A DNA stretch of 64,000 bases, from the NCBI RefSeq assembly GCF_004366355.1, contig NZ_SODV01000002.1:1-64000 (forward strand), given 5' to 3'. The position numbers were made by a program, and so were the translations under genes. Origin of the DNA: Dinghuibacter silviterrae. Lineage in GTDB: Bacteria > Bacteroidota > Bacteroidia > Chitinophagales > Chitinophagaceae. Below the pieces are notes generated by a model. The model did not search any database. It saw nothing but the letters and a program-made list of their open reading frames with translations, and was not told where the DNA came from. Each line of letters opens with the position of its first letter. Positions within the stretch are counted from its first letter, which is position 1. Of this stretch, positions 53,668 to 63,900 are shown piece by piece.

Positions 53668-55188
53668 ATGAAAATACATAACAGATATATCGTTTACAGC
53701 GCCTGTTTGTTCGCGTTGTTATTGGGAGCGACCTCTTGTAAGCGGCTGCTCAACATCAATCAGAATCCGAACTATCCGACGCTGGCCCAAGGGACACCGG
53801 CCCAGGTATTCCCGGTCGCTGTCCTTGCAACGGCAGGCAGCGTGGGAGGGAACCTGGCCATCCTAGGCGGGATGTGGTCCCAGATTTTTACCCAGGCATC
53901 CCTTTCCCAACAATACACCGAAGTGGATTCCTATAACCTGACGAGCACCGACGTGTTCGTACAGGGCCCCTGGGATCAGATGTTTGTGGACGGCCTGAAG
54001 AACTTCCAATACGTCATCGCCCAGGCCGATTCCGTACAGGACTGGAACTCCTACCTGATGGGCACGGTCATGAAAGCATATACCGCTGCCACACTGGTGG
54101 ATCTCTATGGGTCGACGCCTTATTCCAACGCCCTCGAAGGCATCACCAACCTGGACCCAAAGTTTGACAGCGGATATGCCATCTATACCAGCCTGATCGC
54201 GGAGATCGATACGGCCCAGGGGAAAGACTTTTCGGCCAACACCAATACCAATATGGGTAGCCAGGACCTGATATTTGGGGGTAACATGTCTTCCTGGCAG
54301 GCCTTCGCCAATACGCTAAAACTCAAGTTGTATCTGCGGATGGTCAACGCTTACCCGAGTGTCGCGCAGGCCGGGATCACCGCCCTGATCAATAGCGGGG
54401 TACCCCTCATTGGTACTTCCACGGGCGATGCCAGCGTAACGAATTTCTCGAACGCCCCCGGACAGGACAACCCCTTGTACGAACAAAATGTCCGGGAACT
54501 GAATACCCCGACAAACCTGAGGGCCAGCGTTACGATGGTCTCCTGGCTGTACGCCAATAACGATCCCCGGGTCAACGCGTACTATGGATCCACCTGGGGA
54601 ACACCGGTCCTTGCGATCGATCAGGGGAATTTCCGTATCATCAGTAATACCTATGGGAACGCCAACGTGTTCACGGAGACGGCCAAAGACCCGGTAGAAT
54701 TTGTTTCTATGGCGGACTCTTACTTTATGCAGGCGGAAGCTGCGGTTCGTTACTATGGAGGAACGAACGCCCAGAGCCTTTACAACCAGGGCGTCACCGT
54801 GGCTTTCGGCTATACGGGTTATCCGTCGGATACCGCCGCGGCCTTTCTGGCCACGGGCGGACCTTATGCCTGGGGCGCAGAAATGGAGGGCGGAAAGCTG
54901 CTCACCCCCCTTGCCCAGATCATCCGTCAGAAATGGGCCGCCAGCGGTTACGGCTGCCATGGTATAGAAAGTTACTTCGACTTCAACCGCACCGGGTTCC
55001 CGGCGAAGAGCGCCGTCTATTCGACCTCCGCGAGCTACGTACCGGGCCAGCTGGTGGTGGTGGCCAACTCCGTTTTGGGGTCGGGGCTGATGCCCAAGCG
55101 ATTGATATATCCTTTTGACGAGCAGTCCAGGAATACCAATGCGCTGCCCACTGTTCCGATCACTACTCCTGTATGGTGGGGACTGTAA
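53668..55188 (+). CDS. SusD/RagB-like nutrient-binding lipoprotein 1
   Basis: 506 residues, lipoprotein signal with lipid Cys24 (LLLGATSC). The start RLLNINQNPNYPTLAQGTPAQVFP and the run of TPR-like helices mark the SusD-like_2 branch. LKLKLYLRMVNAYPSVAQ and the YGCHGIESYFDFNRTGFPA segment are typical. It caps the SusC barrel at the cell surface. It starts 20 nt after susC 1. Confidence 0.94.
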   Translation: MKIHNRYIVYSACLFALLLGATSCKRLLNINQNPNYPTLAQGTPAQVFPVAVLATAGSVGGNLAILGGMWSQIFTQASLSQQYTEVDSYNLTSTDVFVQGPWDQMFVDGLKNFQYVIAQADSVQDWNSYLMGTVMKAYTAATLVDLYGSTPYSNALEGITNLDPKFDSGYAIYTSLIAEIDTAQGKDFSANTNTNMGSQDLIFGGNMSSWQAFANTLKLKLYLRMVNAYPSVAQAGITALINSGVPLIGTSTGDASVTNFSNAPGQDNPLYEQNVRELNTPTNLRASVTMVSWLYANNDPRVNAYYGSTWGTPVLAIDQGNFRIISNTYGNANVFTETAKDPVEFVSMADSYFMQAEAAVRYYGGTNAQSLYNQGVTVAFGYTGYPSDTAAAFLATGGPYAWGAEMEGGKLLTPLAQIIRQKWAASGYGCHGIESYFDFNRTGFPAKSAVYSTSASYVPGQLVVVANSVLGSGLMPKRLIYPFDEQSRNTNALPTVPITTPVWWGL

Positions 55189-55200
55189 TGATATATTGTA

Positions 55201-55794
55201 ATGACGCAAAAAAACTTTAATATGGTTAAGTTATTTTATAGCATGATCCTTCTGGCAGGTCTCGGGTTGGCGGCGTCCTGTACGAAGACACAGAACTATG
55301 GAGGCACGGCCGTCCAGAAGATGGCGAACGGGTGGTGGGTGAAAGCCTATTCCTCCGTCAACGGCCTTGTTTCTATCACCCCGCCCGCCAATCCCGCCGG
55401 CTCCGATTCGGCGGCGGGTCATATCTACATCACGACCTACAATACGTCCGGCAACACCAACGACTCGTTATGGGCCGATGACCTGGGCGCCATTGGTGCC
55501 TATGGCCCTGCGGGTTATGACTTCAAAGCGACGTTGGGTGCGAATTATACGAGCTATACCATTTCCTCGGCCGGGACGATGAACCTCTACCAGACCAGCA
55601 ACCCGGTGAAGTATGCCGTTGGGCAAGTCTTTCCCAAGGGTGGGCGGTCCAGGACCGGGGTGGTGACCGATAGTCTCATTTTGAAGATCGTGTTTATCGC
55701 GAATCCAACCGATACATTGACCGTGGAAGGGGTGGCAAGGACCGGGTTTGATGCGGATGACTGGCCGGCATCGCCTTATTCGCCACCCGCATAA
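55201..55794 (+). CDS. Small SusCD-linked lipoprotein (Lipid_bd-like)
   Basis: 197 residues from ATG 55201, or 190 from ATG 55222, which starts a cleaner lipoprotein signal (LLAGLGLAASC). The pattern ITTYNTSGNTNDSLWADDLG, the YDFKATL-NYTSYTIS strands, a charged VTDSLILKIVF segment and EGVARTGFDADDW at the end fit the lipid-binding putative hydrolase family of Bacteroidota; this is recall, not a search. It is third in the susC1-susD1 operon, 12 nt after susD. Probably a surface accessory protein. Confidence 0.75.
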   Translation: MTQKNFNMVKLFYSMILLAGLGLAASCTKTQNYGGTAVQKMANGWWVKAYSSVNGLVSITPPANPAGSDSAAGHIYITTYNTSGNTNDSLWADDLGAIGAYGPAGYDFKATLGANYTSYTISSAGTMNLYQTSNPVKYAVGQVFPKGGRSRTGVVTDSLILKIVFIANPTDTLTVEGVARTGFDADDWPASPYSPPA

Positions 55795-55834
55795 CAGCTA
55801 CTAGATAATTTTAATAATCAAAATTGATAAGACG

Positions 55835-55866
55835 AAGGCCGGCTTCATATGAAGCCGGCCTTTTAT
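55835..55866 (+). terminator. Terminator of the first SusCD operon
   Basis: Perfect 28-bp palindrome AAGGCCGGCTTCAT / ATGAAGCCGGCCTT followed by TTAT. Works in either direction, but the only gene ending here is on the plus strand. Confidence 0.85.
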
Positions 55867-56063
55867 TTGCCTCAAATTGCATATTTAACTCCTTGACTTT
55901 AAGCGAATTTTAGATAGGACTACGTTTTAACAAAAAGAGTTCTTAAAATTTTTCCCGCTTGTAAGCAGCAATTTAAATATCTTGCGTGTCAACTTGATGG
56001 CATGTAATTGTCGAGCACCGATTACCTGGGTCTCCCTTTACACATCACCTAACATTCAGAGAT

Positions 56064-59000
56064 ATGAGAAAACTTCTAAGCCTTCTAGCCGTATTCGGCT
56101 TGCTTCTCAGCAATGTAGCACTTGCACAAAATGTCCCCGTCAGGGGGAAAGTCCTGGACGACCAGGGGAACATCATTCCCTATGCGTCCGTAAAGATCAA
56201 GGGCGCCCGTGGCGGTACCGTGGCTGATGCCGACGGTATTTTCAACGTTAAAGCCAAACCAGGTGACGTCCTCGTGTTCACTTCCGCCGGCTACAAGGCG
56301 GGGGAAGTGACCTACAGCGGCCAGCCGATGGTAACCATCCAACTATCCAAAGTATCCCAGGAACTGTCCGATGTGGTCGTTACAGCCCTGGGTGTAAAAA
56401 GAAACAAGTCGGCACTGCCCTATGCCACCCAACAGGTGTCCGGGGATGAACTGAACCGGACCCCGACCACCAATTTCGTGGACAACCTGTCCGGGAAGGT
56501 CGCCGGTCTGAACATCACTGCCGCCAACACCATGGGTGGTTCGACCAACGTCATCCTCCGCGGTTTCAAATCCCTGACCCAATCCAACCAGGCGTTGTTT
56601 GTCGTGGACGGTATCCCTTACGACAACACCAACCAGAGCACGGGTGGTTTTGACCTTGGTAACACCGCCTCCGACCTGAACCCGGACGACATCGAGTCCG
56701 TCAGCGTCCTGAAAGGCGCTGCGGCATCCGCCCTTTATGGCTCCCGCGGGAACAACGGGGTCATCATGATCACGACCAAAAGGGGCCGCGCCAGCAAAGG
56801 TCTTGGTGTGACCGCCTCCTTTGGCGTTACAGTGGGCACCTTCGACCATAGCACCCTGCCGACGTACCAAACAACGTACGGGGAAGGTTATGGTAGCGCG
56901 TTTGCCTCGGCAGGCGCCCCCAGCCCTTACTTCATTTATGAATCCGTTCCGGGCGTGAACAGCGGGAACCCCGTTCAGATCGTCCAGACCCCCATCGACG
57001 CTGCTACCGGTCCCATCTACGACCCGAGCCTGATGGTGTATGGCTGGGATGCCTTCTCTCCGGGGAACCCCAACTTCCACAAGGCGACGGCCTGGCAGCC
57101 GGCGCAGCACCACAACCCGACCGACTTTTTTGTGACCCCGGTCACCACTACCGAAAGCATCTTAGCCAGCGGTGCCGGTGACAAAGGGACCTACAAGATC
57201 GGGTTTACGCACTCCGACGACAAGGACTTCATGCCGAGCGCCAATATGTCGAAAAACCTGCTGAACCTGAACATGACGCAAAACCTCAGCGACATGGTCA
57301 ACGTCGGCGGTTCGTTCAACTACTCCCAGGAAGACGCCAAGAACCGGTACCTCTACCCCTATACGGGTACCACCAACATCATGACGGACTTCCGCCAGTG
57401 GTGGCCCACCAACGTCAACATCCAGGAACTGAAAAGCGACTACTTCCGGACGCTGTCCAACGCCAGTTGGAACTGGCAGGACGATGGGACCTACCAAAGC
57501 AACACCGCCGGTCATATCGGTATCCCGGCTTACCACGACAACCCCTACTGGGTTCAAAACCAGATGGCAGAAACGGATACCCGTTCCCGGTATTTCGGTA
57601 ACGCTTACCTCAACTTCAAACCCGTTCCCTTCGTCAACATCCTGGGCCGTGTGACCACGGACCAATACACGATGCTGGTCGAGCGACGCGCCAATGTCGG
57701 CAGCCTGGAGACGTCTTTTTACGACCGCAGGAACCTCGGCTATAACGAAACCAACTACGACCTGATCGCCACCGTCGATAAGAACATCGCACCCGGGCTG
57801 AACCTGAGGGGCTTGTTGGGTGGTACCGTCCGTTGGGACCACACGACGACCATCGACGCCTCCACCAACGGCGGGCTGGTCGTCCCCGGTTTGTACGCCT
57901 TGTCCAACTCGGCGAAGAGCATCGCCGCTCCGAGTGAATCCGATTTCCGCAAACAGGTGTCGAGCGAATACGGTGACCTGGCCTTTACGTACAAAGAGAC
58001 CTACACTATTGAGGGTACCCTTCGTCGTGACCAGTCCTCCGCGCTGCCCACGAACAACAATACGTACTATTATCCTTCGGTGTCCGGTAACATCATCTTC
58101 TCCAAGCTGGTACCGAATTCGACCTGGTATGGCAAGTTGTACGGGAACTACGCCCAGGTCGGTAACGACGTGAACTCGTACGCCATCAACAATACCTTCA
58201 ATGCAGGGACTCCTTTCAACGGAGGTACGGTGTACTCGCAAAGTACGACCAACAACAACATCAACTTAAAGCCGGAAACCAACAAGACCTGGGAAATCGG
58301 TGTGGAAACCAACTTCTTCCACAACCGTCTCGGTGTCACGGCAGACTATTATCACTCGGTACAAAGCGACCAGATCCAGCCGAACAAGGTCTCTACATCG
58401 ACCGGGTTCACCTACTTCTATGTCAACGGAGGGTCCTTACAGAACCAGGGGGTCGAGCTGACCATCAATGCTACGCCCGTCCGGACCAAGGATTTCAGCT
58501 GGAACATCTCGGTCAACTGGGCCAAGAACCAGGGCAAGGTGCTGAGCCTGTACGGCGGTCAGCCTTCTTATGAAATATCCGGTTATCAAAACGCCCTCCA
58601 ACTGGTGGCCGAAGTGGGGAGCTACTACAACATGAGGGGTACGGACTATGTCTATAAGAACGGCCAAAGGGAAATCGACAACAACGGCCGTTACGTGATC
58701 AGCAGCAACCAGCTGACCGACTTGGGCGGCATCGCCCCCGACTGGATGGGGGGTGTTACGAACACCTTTACCTACAAAGACTTCACCCTGAGCTTCCTGG
58801 TGGATGTGAAACAAGGCGGTCACCTCTACTCTTTGGATATGGACTATGGTTCTTCCTCCGGTCTGTATCCCCAGAACGCCGGTTTGAACGACCAGGGCAA
58901 ACAGGTACGCGCCCCGCTGGCGCAAGGCGGCGGGATCATCCTGAAAGGGGTGAACGAAAACACCGGCAAGGCCAATACGGTCCGTATCGACGAATCCGAC

Positions 59001-59315
59001 ATCAACACCGGCAACTATACGTTTAGCTCCGCCTACGGCCAGGCCGACCGGGACTTCGTATACGACGCTTCTTATATCAAGCTGAGGGAAGCAAACCTGA
59101 CCTATACCCTACCGCACAAACTGTTCTCGGGTAAGGCGGTCATCAAAGGGATTGACTTTTCACTAGCAGGACGCAACCTGTGGATCATCCACAAGAACGA
59201 ACCCTATGCCGACCCCGAACAAGGGCAGGCCTCCGGGAACGCTTCCATAGGCTTCCAAAACGGGGCTTATCCGACGATCCGCCAGTTCTCCGCTATCGTT
59301 AAACTCAAACTCTAA
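56064..59315 (+). CDS. SusC/RagA-family TonB-dependent outer membrane transporter 2
   Basis: 1083 residues. Signal peptide MRKLLSLLAVFGLLLSNVALAQ, CarboxypepD-like domain (VRGKVLDDQGNIIPYASVKI), VVVTALGVKRNKSALPYA, plug with ALFVVDGIPYD and SVLKGAAASALYGSRGNNGVIMI, and a barrel ending LAGRNLWIIHKNEPYADPEQ. Closest in layout to SusC 3. It has the same CAGAGAT/GGAGAT stretch just before the ATG. No STN domain. It pairs with SusD 2, 12 nt downstream. Substrate unknown, as no enzyme is encoded in the operon. Confidence 0.96.
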   Translation: MRKLLSLLAVFGLLLSNVALAQNVPVRGKVLDDQGNIIPYASVKIKGARGGTVADADGIFNVKAKPGDVLVFTSAGYKAGEVTYSGQPMVTIQLSKVSQELSDVVVTALGVKRNKSALPYATQQVSGDELNRTPTTNFVDNLSGKVAGLNITAANTMGGSTNVILRGFKSLTQSNQALFVVDGIPYDNTNQSTGGFDLGNTASDLNPDDIESVSVLKGAAASALYGSRGNNGVIMITTKRGRASKGLGVTASFGVTVGTFDHSTLPTYQTTYGEGYGSAFASAGAPSPYFIYESVPGVNSGNPVQIVQTPIDAATGPIYDPSLMVYGWDAFSPGNPNFHKATAWQPAQHHNPTDFFVTPVTTTESILASGAGDKGTYKIGFTHSDDKDFMPSANMSKNLLNLNMTQNLSDMVNVGGSFNYSQEDAKNRYLYPYTGTTNIMTDFRQWWPTNVNIQELKSDYFRTLSNASWNWQDDGTYQSNTAGHIGIPAYHDNPYWVQNQMAETDTRSRYFGNAYLNFKPVPFVNILGRVTTDQYTMLVERRANVGSLETSFYDRRNLGYNETNYDLIATVDKNIAPGLNLRGLLGGTVRWDHTTTIDASTNGGLVVPGLYALSNSAKSIAAPSESDFRKQVSSEYGDLAFTYKETYTIEGTLRRDQSSALPTNNNTYYYPSVSGNIIFSKLVPNSTWYGKLYGNYAQVGNDVNSYAINNTFNAGTPFNGGTVYSQSTTNNNINLKPETNKTWEIGVETNFFHNRLGVTADYYHSVQSDQIQPNKVSTSTGFTYFYVNGGSLQNQGVELTINATPVRTKDFSWNISVNWAKNQGKVLSLYGGQPSYEISGYQNALQLVAEVGSYYNMRGTDYVYKNGQREIDNNGRYVISSNQLTDLGGIAPDWMGGVTNTFTYKDFTLSFLVDVKQGGHLYSLDMDYGSSSGLYPQNAGLNDQGKQVRAPLAQGGGIILKGVNENTGKANTVRIDESDINTGNYTFSSAYGQADRDFVYDASYIKLREANLTYTLPHKLFSGKAVIKGIDFSLAGRNLWIIHKNEPYADPEQGQASGNASIGFQNGAYPTIRQFSAIVKLKL

Positions 59316-59327
59316 AAACCGAAGACG

Positions 59328-60797
59328 ATGAAAAAGCTGACATATTTATTCCTTTCGATATCGGTGCTGGCGTCCTCTTGCGTAAAGAATACTTCTCTTT
59401 TGGCCGTGGACCCCAAAAGCCCGACTTCCGTTCCCTCGGCTTCGTTGTTCCTGAGCGCGGAAAAGAACCTGTTTGACAACTACACGTCGACCAGCGTGTC
59501 CTCTGCGCCCTTCCGGGTGTTGTCCCAGGAATGGACGGAGAATACCTACGTGTACGAGGCACAGTATAACTTCTCCGCGTATAACGCCCCGGACAACTGG
59601 TGGGCCAACATCTATGAGCAAATCCTGGGGAACCTGACCGCTGCCAAGGCTGCTTTTCCCACGGACGTACCGGATCCCGTCACGCTGCGCCACAGCCTGG
59701 ACATAGCCGACATCATGGAAGTGCAGGCGTACTACTGGCTGATCGCCACTTACGGCAATGTGCCTTATTCACAAGCCGAAAACCGGACGATCCCGTTCCC
59801 GAAGTATGACGACGCCAAGACGATCGCAAAAGACCTATTCACCCGTCTGGACAGCTCCATCGCCGGTCTGGCGGTAGCGGGTGGAACCATGACCTCCTCA
59901 GAGGAGCAGGTGTACGGTGGGTCTCTTACCGCGTGGACCAAGTTTGCGGCTACCCTGAAGCTCAAACTGGCGATGCTGATCGCCGACGAAGACGCGACCA
60001 CGGCGAGCACGGAAGCGCTGGCCGCCGTTGCTACAGGGGTGTTCTCTTCGAATGCGGACAATGCCGTGCTGGCGTATGACCCTTCTTCTCCCGGCAATTC
60101 AAACCCCTTGTACCAGGCCCTGGTATACAGCAAGCGCCACGACTTCATCACCACCAACCTGTTGGTCAATACGATGAACGGTTGGGCTGATCCCCGTGTG
60201 CCGCTGTACTTCCAGACCGACAAGAACGGGAACTATACCGGGGGTACACCCGGCGCGGGTAACGGGTACAAGACGGCTTCCGACTTTAGCCTGACGATCC
60301 AGCAGCCTGCTTTCCCCGGCGACCTCCTGGACTATACCCAGTCAGAATTCCTGATGGCGGAAGCCGCCGCCCGCGGTATCGCCGTCGGTGGAACCGCCGC
60401 CAGCCACTATGCCAACGCCATCACCGCGTCTATAGAGTTCTGGTATGCCGCTTCCGGTCTGACCCAGACCGCCGCGGACGCTGCTGCCGCCACTTACCTG
60501 GCCCAGCCGTCGGTGGCCTACGCTACAGCGACCGGGACCTGGCAGCAAAAGATCGGTTACCAGCAATGGATTGCCGATTATAACATGAACTGGGATTCCT
60601 GGACGGTGATCCGCCGCCTGGGGTATCCTGACCTCGATGTGGTCAATCCTCCGACCGGTGCCCAAGGCAACCTGCCGTTGCGGTTCTACTACCCGCTCGC
60701 GGAACAAACCACCAACTCCGTCAACTGGAAGGCCGCCGAGGCGACCCTGCCCGGTGGAGTGGATGTCGTGAGCGCCAAGCTGTGGTTCATGCCGTAA
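59328..60797 (+). CDS. SusD/RagB-like nutrient-binding lipoprotein 2
   Basis: 489 residues, lipid Cys18 (SVLASSC). The SusD-like_2 pattern is LLAVDPKSPTSVPSASLFLSAEKN, then the YWLIATYGNVPYSQAE segment, WTKFAATLKLKLAMLIAD and the QKIGYQQWIADYNMNWDSW region. It is related to SusD 1 but clearly diverged. It acts with SusC 2. Confidence 0.94.
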   Translation: MKKLTYLFLSISVLASSCVKNTSLLAVDPKSPTSVPSASLFLSAEKNLFDNYTSTSVSSAPFRVLSQEWTENTYVYEAQYNFSAYNAPDNWWANIYEQILGNLTAAKAAFPTDVPDPVTLRHSLDIADIMEVQAYYWLIATYGNVPYSQAENRTIPFPKYDDAKTIAKDLFTRLDSSIAGLAVAGGTMTSSEEQVYGGSLTAWTKFAATLKLKLAMLIADEDATTASTEALAAVATGVFSSNADNAVLAYDPSSPGNSNPLYQALVYSKRHDFITTNLLVNTMNGWADPRVPLYFQTDKNGNYTGGTPGAGNGYKTASDFSLTIQQPAFPGDLLDYTQSEFLMAEAAARGIAVGGTAASHYANAITASIEFWYAASGLTQTAADAAAATYLAQPSVAYATATGTWQQKIGYQQWIADYNMNWDSWTVIRRLGYPDLDVVNPPTGAQGNLPLRFYYPLAEQTTNSVNWKAAEATLPGGVDVVSAKLWFMP

Positions 60798-60817
60798 GCA
60801 AACCTTACTTCTTTTAT

Positions 60818-60855
60818 AAAAGTGCCGCCTGCATCCGCAGGCGGCACTTTTTTTT
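60818..60855 (+). terminator. Terminator of the second SusCD operon
   Basis: Stem AAAGTGCCGCCTGC / GCAGGCGGCACTTT with loop ATCC and a run of T. It starts 21 nt after the susD 2 stop. Confidence 0.9.
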
Positions 60856-60948
60856 GTTAGGACTTGCAAGGATTGAAACTTATAGTTATCTTGATTCATA
60901 CGCCACTTTATACGCTCATACTCCACTTTTGCTTAAACCTTCGGAGAT

Positions 60949-63900
60949 ATGAGAATAATCTTTCTTCTCATAGGGGCTTTTTGCCTCTATGCAAGCACTC
61001 TTTGTGCCCAGACACTGACCGTGAAAGGAAAGGCGGTCGACGAATCGGGAGGGCCTGTGCCCTTCGTTTCCATCAAGTTAAAAGGGTCAAAAGGAGGGAC
61101 CGTGGCGGACGCGGAAGGGGTCTTCTCCATCAAAGCCAAAGCGGGCGACATACTTGTCTTGTCGTCGGCGGGCTTTGAGACCAGACAGGCCACGGTGGTT
61201 GCCGGCGGTACGCTCGTGGTCACCCTGTCCAAGACCTCACAGGAGCTTGCTGCGGTGGTGGTCACTGCCCTGGGGATTAAAAGGGAAGCCCGGTCGCTGG
61301 GATACGCCACTGCCCAGATCGACAACAAGGACCTGAATGCCTCGCAGCCGGTCAATTTTGCAAACGGGATCACCGGCAAGGTATCCGGCATGAATGTGGA
61401 CCTGACCAACAGCGGGGTGGACCCGGACAACGTCCGGATCACGCTGAGGGGCAACCGGTCTTTCCTTGGCAACAACGAGCCCCTGTTGGTCGTGGACGGC
61501 GTCCCCGTAGACATTTCCTACCTGGCGCAGATCAATTCCGCGGACATCGCCAGCGTCAACATCCTGAAAGGGGCGACGGCCGCCGCTTTGTATGGTTCCC
61601 AGGCGGCCAACGGAGTGATGGTGGTGACGACCCGGATGGGCGCGCACAAACCCACCATACAGTTCAATTCCACGATCACCTTTGACAAGGTGTCTTTTTT
61701 CCCAAAGATGCAGTACTACAACGGGCCGGCCTCCAGCGAATACAGCGCCACGGATGCCATCTCGTACGCCAACCCCGCGAACAACCAAAACGGGTATGTG
61801 CCTTTTGAAAACCAAAGTTTTGCTTCTCCCTACGCCAACGGGTCCCCCTGGGGCGGGGACTCGGTCATCATCGGTTTTCCCGGTCCCAACGGCCAAGTCC
61901 AGAAGATCCCTTACGAACCCCTGGCGGACGAGATCAAGAAATTCTGGAATACCGGGGCGACCTACCAGAACGGGATTTCCTATGCGCAGGGTGATGACAA
62001 CAGTTCTTTTTTCTTAAGCGGTCAAAACATCCAAAAAACGGGGATCACGCCCGGAGATAAATTCAATCGGACCACGGTACGGTTTAACGGGTCCAAAAAA
62101 TACGGGGTTTTCCGGGCCACGGGGAACGTGAGTTATGGGGAATCCAACCTGAACCAGGCGGGCAGCCTGTACAACACCTATTACCAGGTCCAGAACATTG
62201 CCACGTCGGTGCCCTTTACGAGCTATGCCAACACCGACGCCCTTTTTGGCGACATCAATACGTACTACAATGCGTATGCGTTAAATCCTTATTGGTACAT
62301 CGACAACGACAGGTATACCAAAAACCGGCAGGACCTGCTGGCCAGCGGTGCCCTTTCGCTGGACGCGACCAAGTGGCTTACCCTCGACTACCAGTTAGGG
62401 GTGGAGAACTTCTCCTATTATGAACAAACAACGGTGGCGGCCCTCAACTTCAGCCCTTATGCTTTTTACCTGGCCAGCGCCACCCTGGCGGGCAACGAGT
62501 CGGTCTATGTGGGCGATGCCCTGCCGCAGGTGGCCACCGACAACGTCACCGACCGGAAGATCTATTCGAACTTCAGAGCCACGTTGCACAAAAGCATCGG
62601 GGACTTCGGCGGCCAATTGATCTTTGGCAATACCGTCAACCAGGAAAAAGAAAATGTCCTGATGAACGGGTCCACCACCTTGTTGAACATATCGGGTTTG
62701 TATAACGTCAACTTCCGTTCGGGTACACCCAGCGTCAACCAGTATTATTTCCTGACCCGCAACTTTGGGAACTACGCGGACCTGACGTTGAACTATAAGA
62801 ATTTCGCTTTTATTCACGGCAGCGGCCGCCAGGACAAAACGTCGTTGTTGAACGCGGCCAACCGGACGTATTTCTATCCCGGCGTGGACGCGTCCCTTGT
62901 ATTGAGCGACGTCCTTCCAGGGGTAAAGGACAGCCGTGTCGTGTCTTACCTGAAGATCAGGGGCGGCATCACCAAGACGGGCAACCTCAATGTCAACCCC
63001 TACCAGGTCCAAAACGTCCTGAGTGCGGGGCCCGGCTTCCCCTTTGGACAAACGACGGGTTTGACCACGTCTTTTACCTACGCCAACGGCAATCTGAAAC
63101 CGGAGTTCACCACGTCCAACGAAATTGGCGCGGAGCTCGCCTTTTTGCACAACCGGTTTGACCTCCAGGGATCCTATTTCTACGAAAAGACCACGGATGA
63201 AACCGTTTCGGTGAGTGTATCCGATGCGTCCGGGTACCAGAACTACCTCGAAAACGTGGGCCGCATGGACAACCGCGGCCTGGAGCTGGACCTGAGGGCC
63301 AATATCCTTCGTTTGCGCAATGGACTGCGCTGGGATGTTGGCGTGCATTATACCCATTATAAAAACGTAGCCGTGGACCTCGGCCCGACGAATTCGCTGT
63401 ATATCCCGAGCAACGGGCAAAGCAACGCGTATGCCGTCAAGGGAAACCCTTATCCCGTCTTGCAGGTGCCGGACTGGAACAAGGACAGCCTGGGGCGGGT
63501 TATCGTGGGGGCCAATAACGGGTTGCCCTCGGTCAATCCCACGCTGGTGAATTTCGGCGCCACCAATCCGGCACACACGCTGGGCATTACCACGTCCCTT
63601 GCCTTTATGGGTTTTACGCTGACGGCCGTGGCGGAATACCGGGGCGGGAATGTGATGTATAACGGCACCGGCACTTTCCTGGACGTGGATGGGCTTTCCG
63701 CCCGGTCGGCGATGTTCCAACACAGCCGCTTCGTGTATCCCAACTCGGTGATCCAGGTGGGGCCGGACAAATATGTCCCGAATACGAACATCACGGTGAA
63801 CGACGGCGGCGTGGGCTTCTGGGGAAACTTCGGGTATTTCCCGCCGTCGATGTTTATCACCAGCGGCGCCTTTTGGTCCCTGCGCAACGTGAGCCTGACG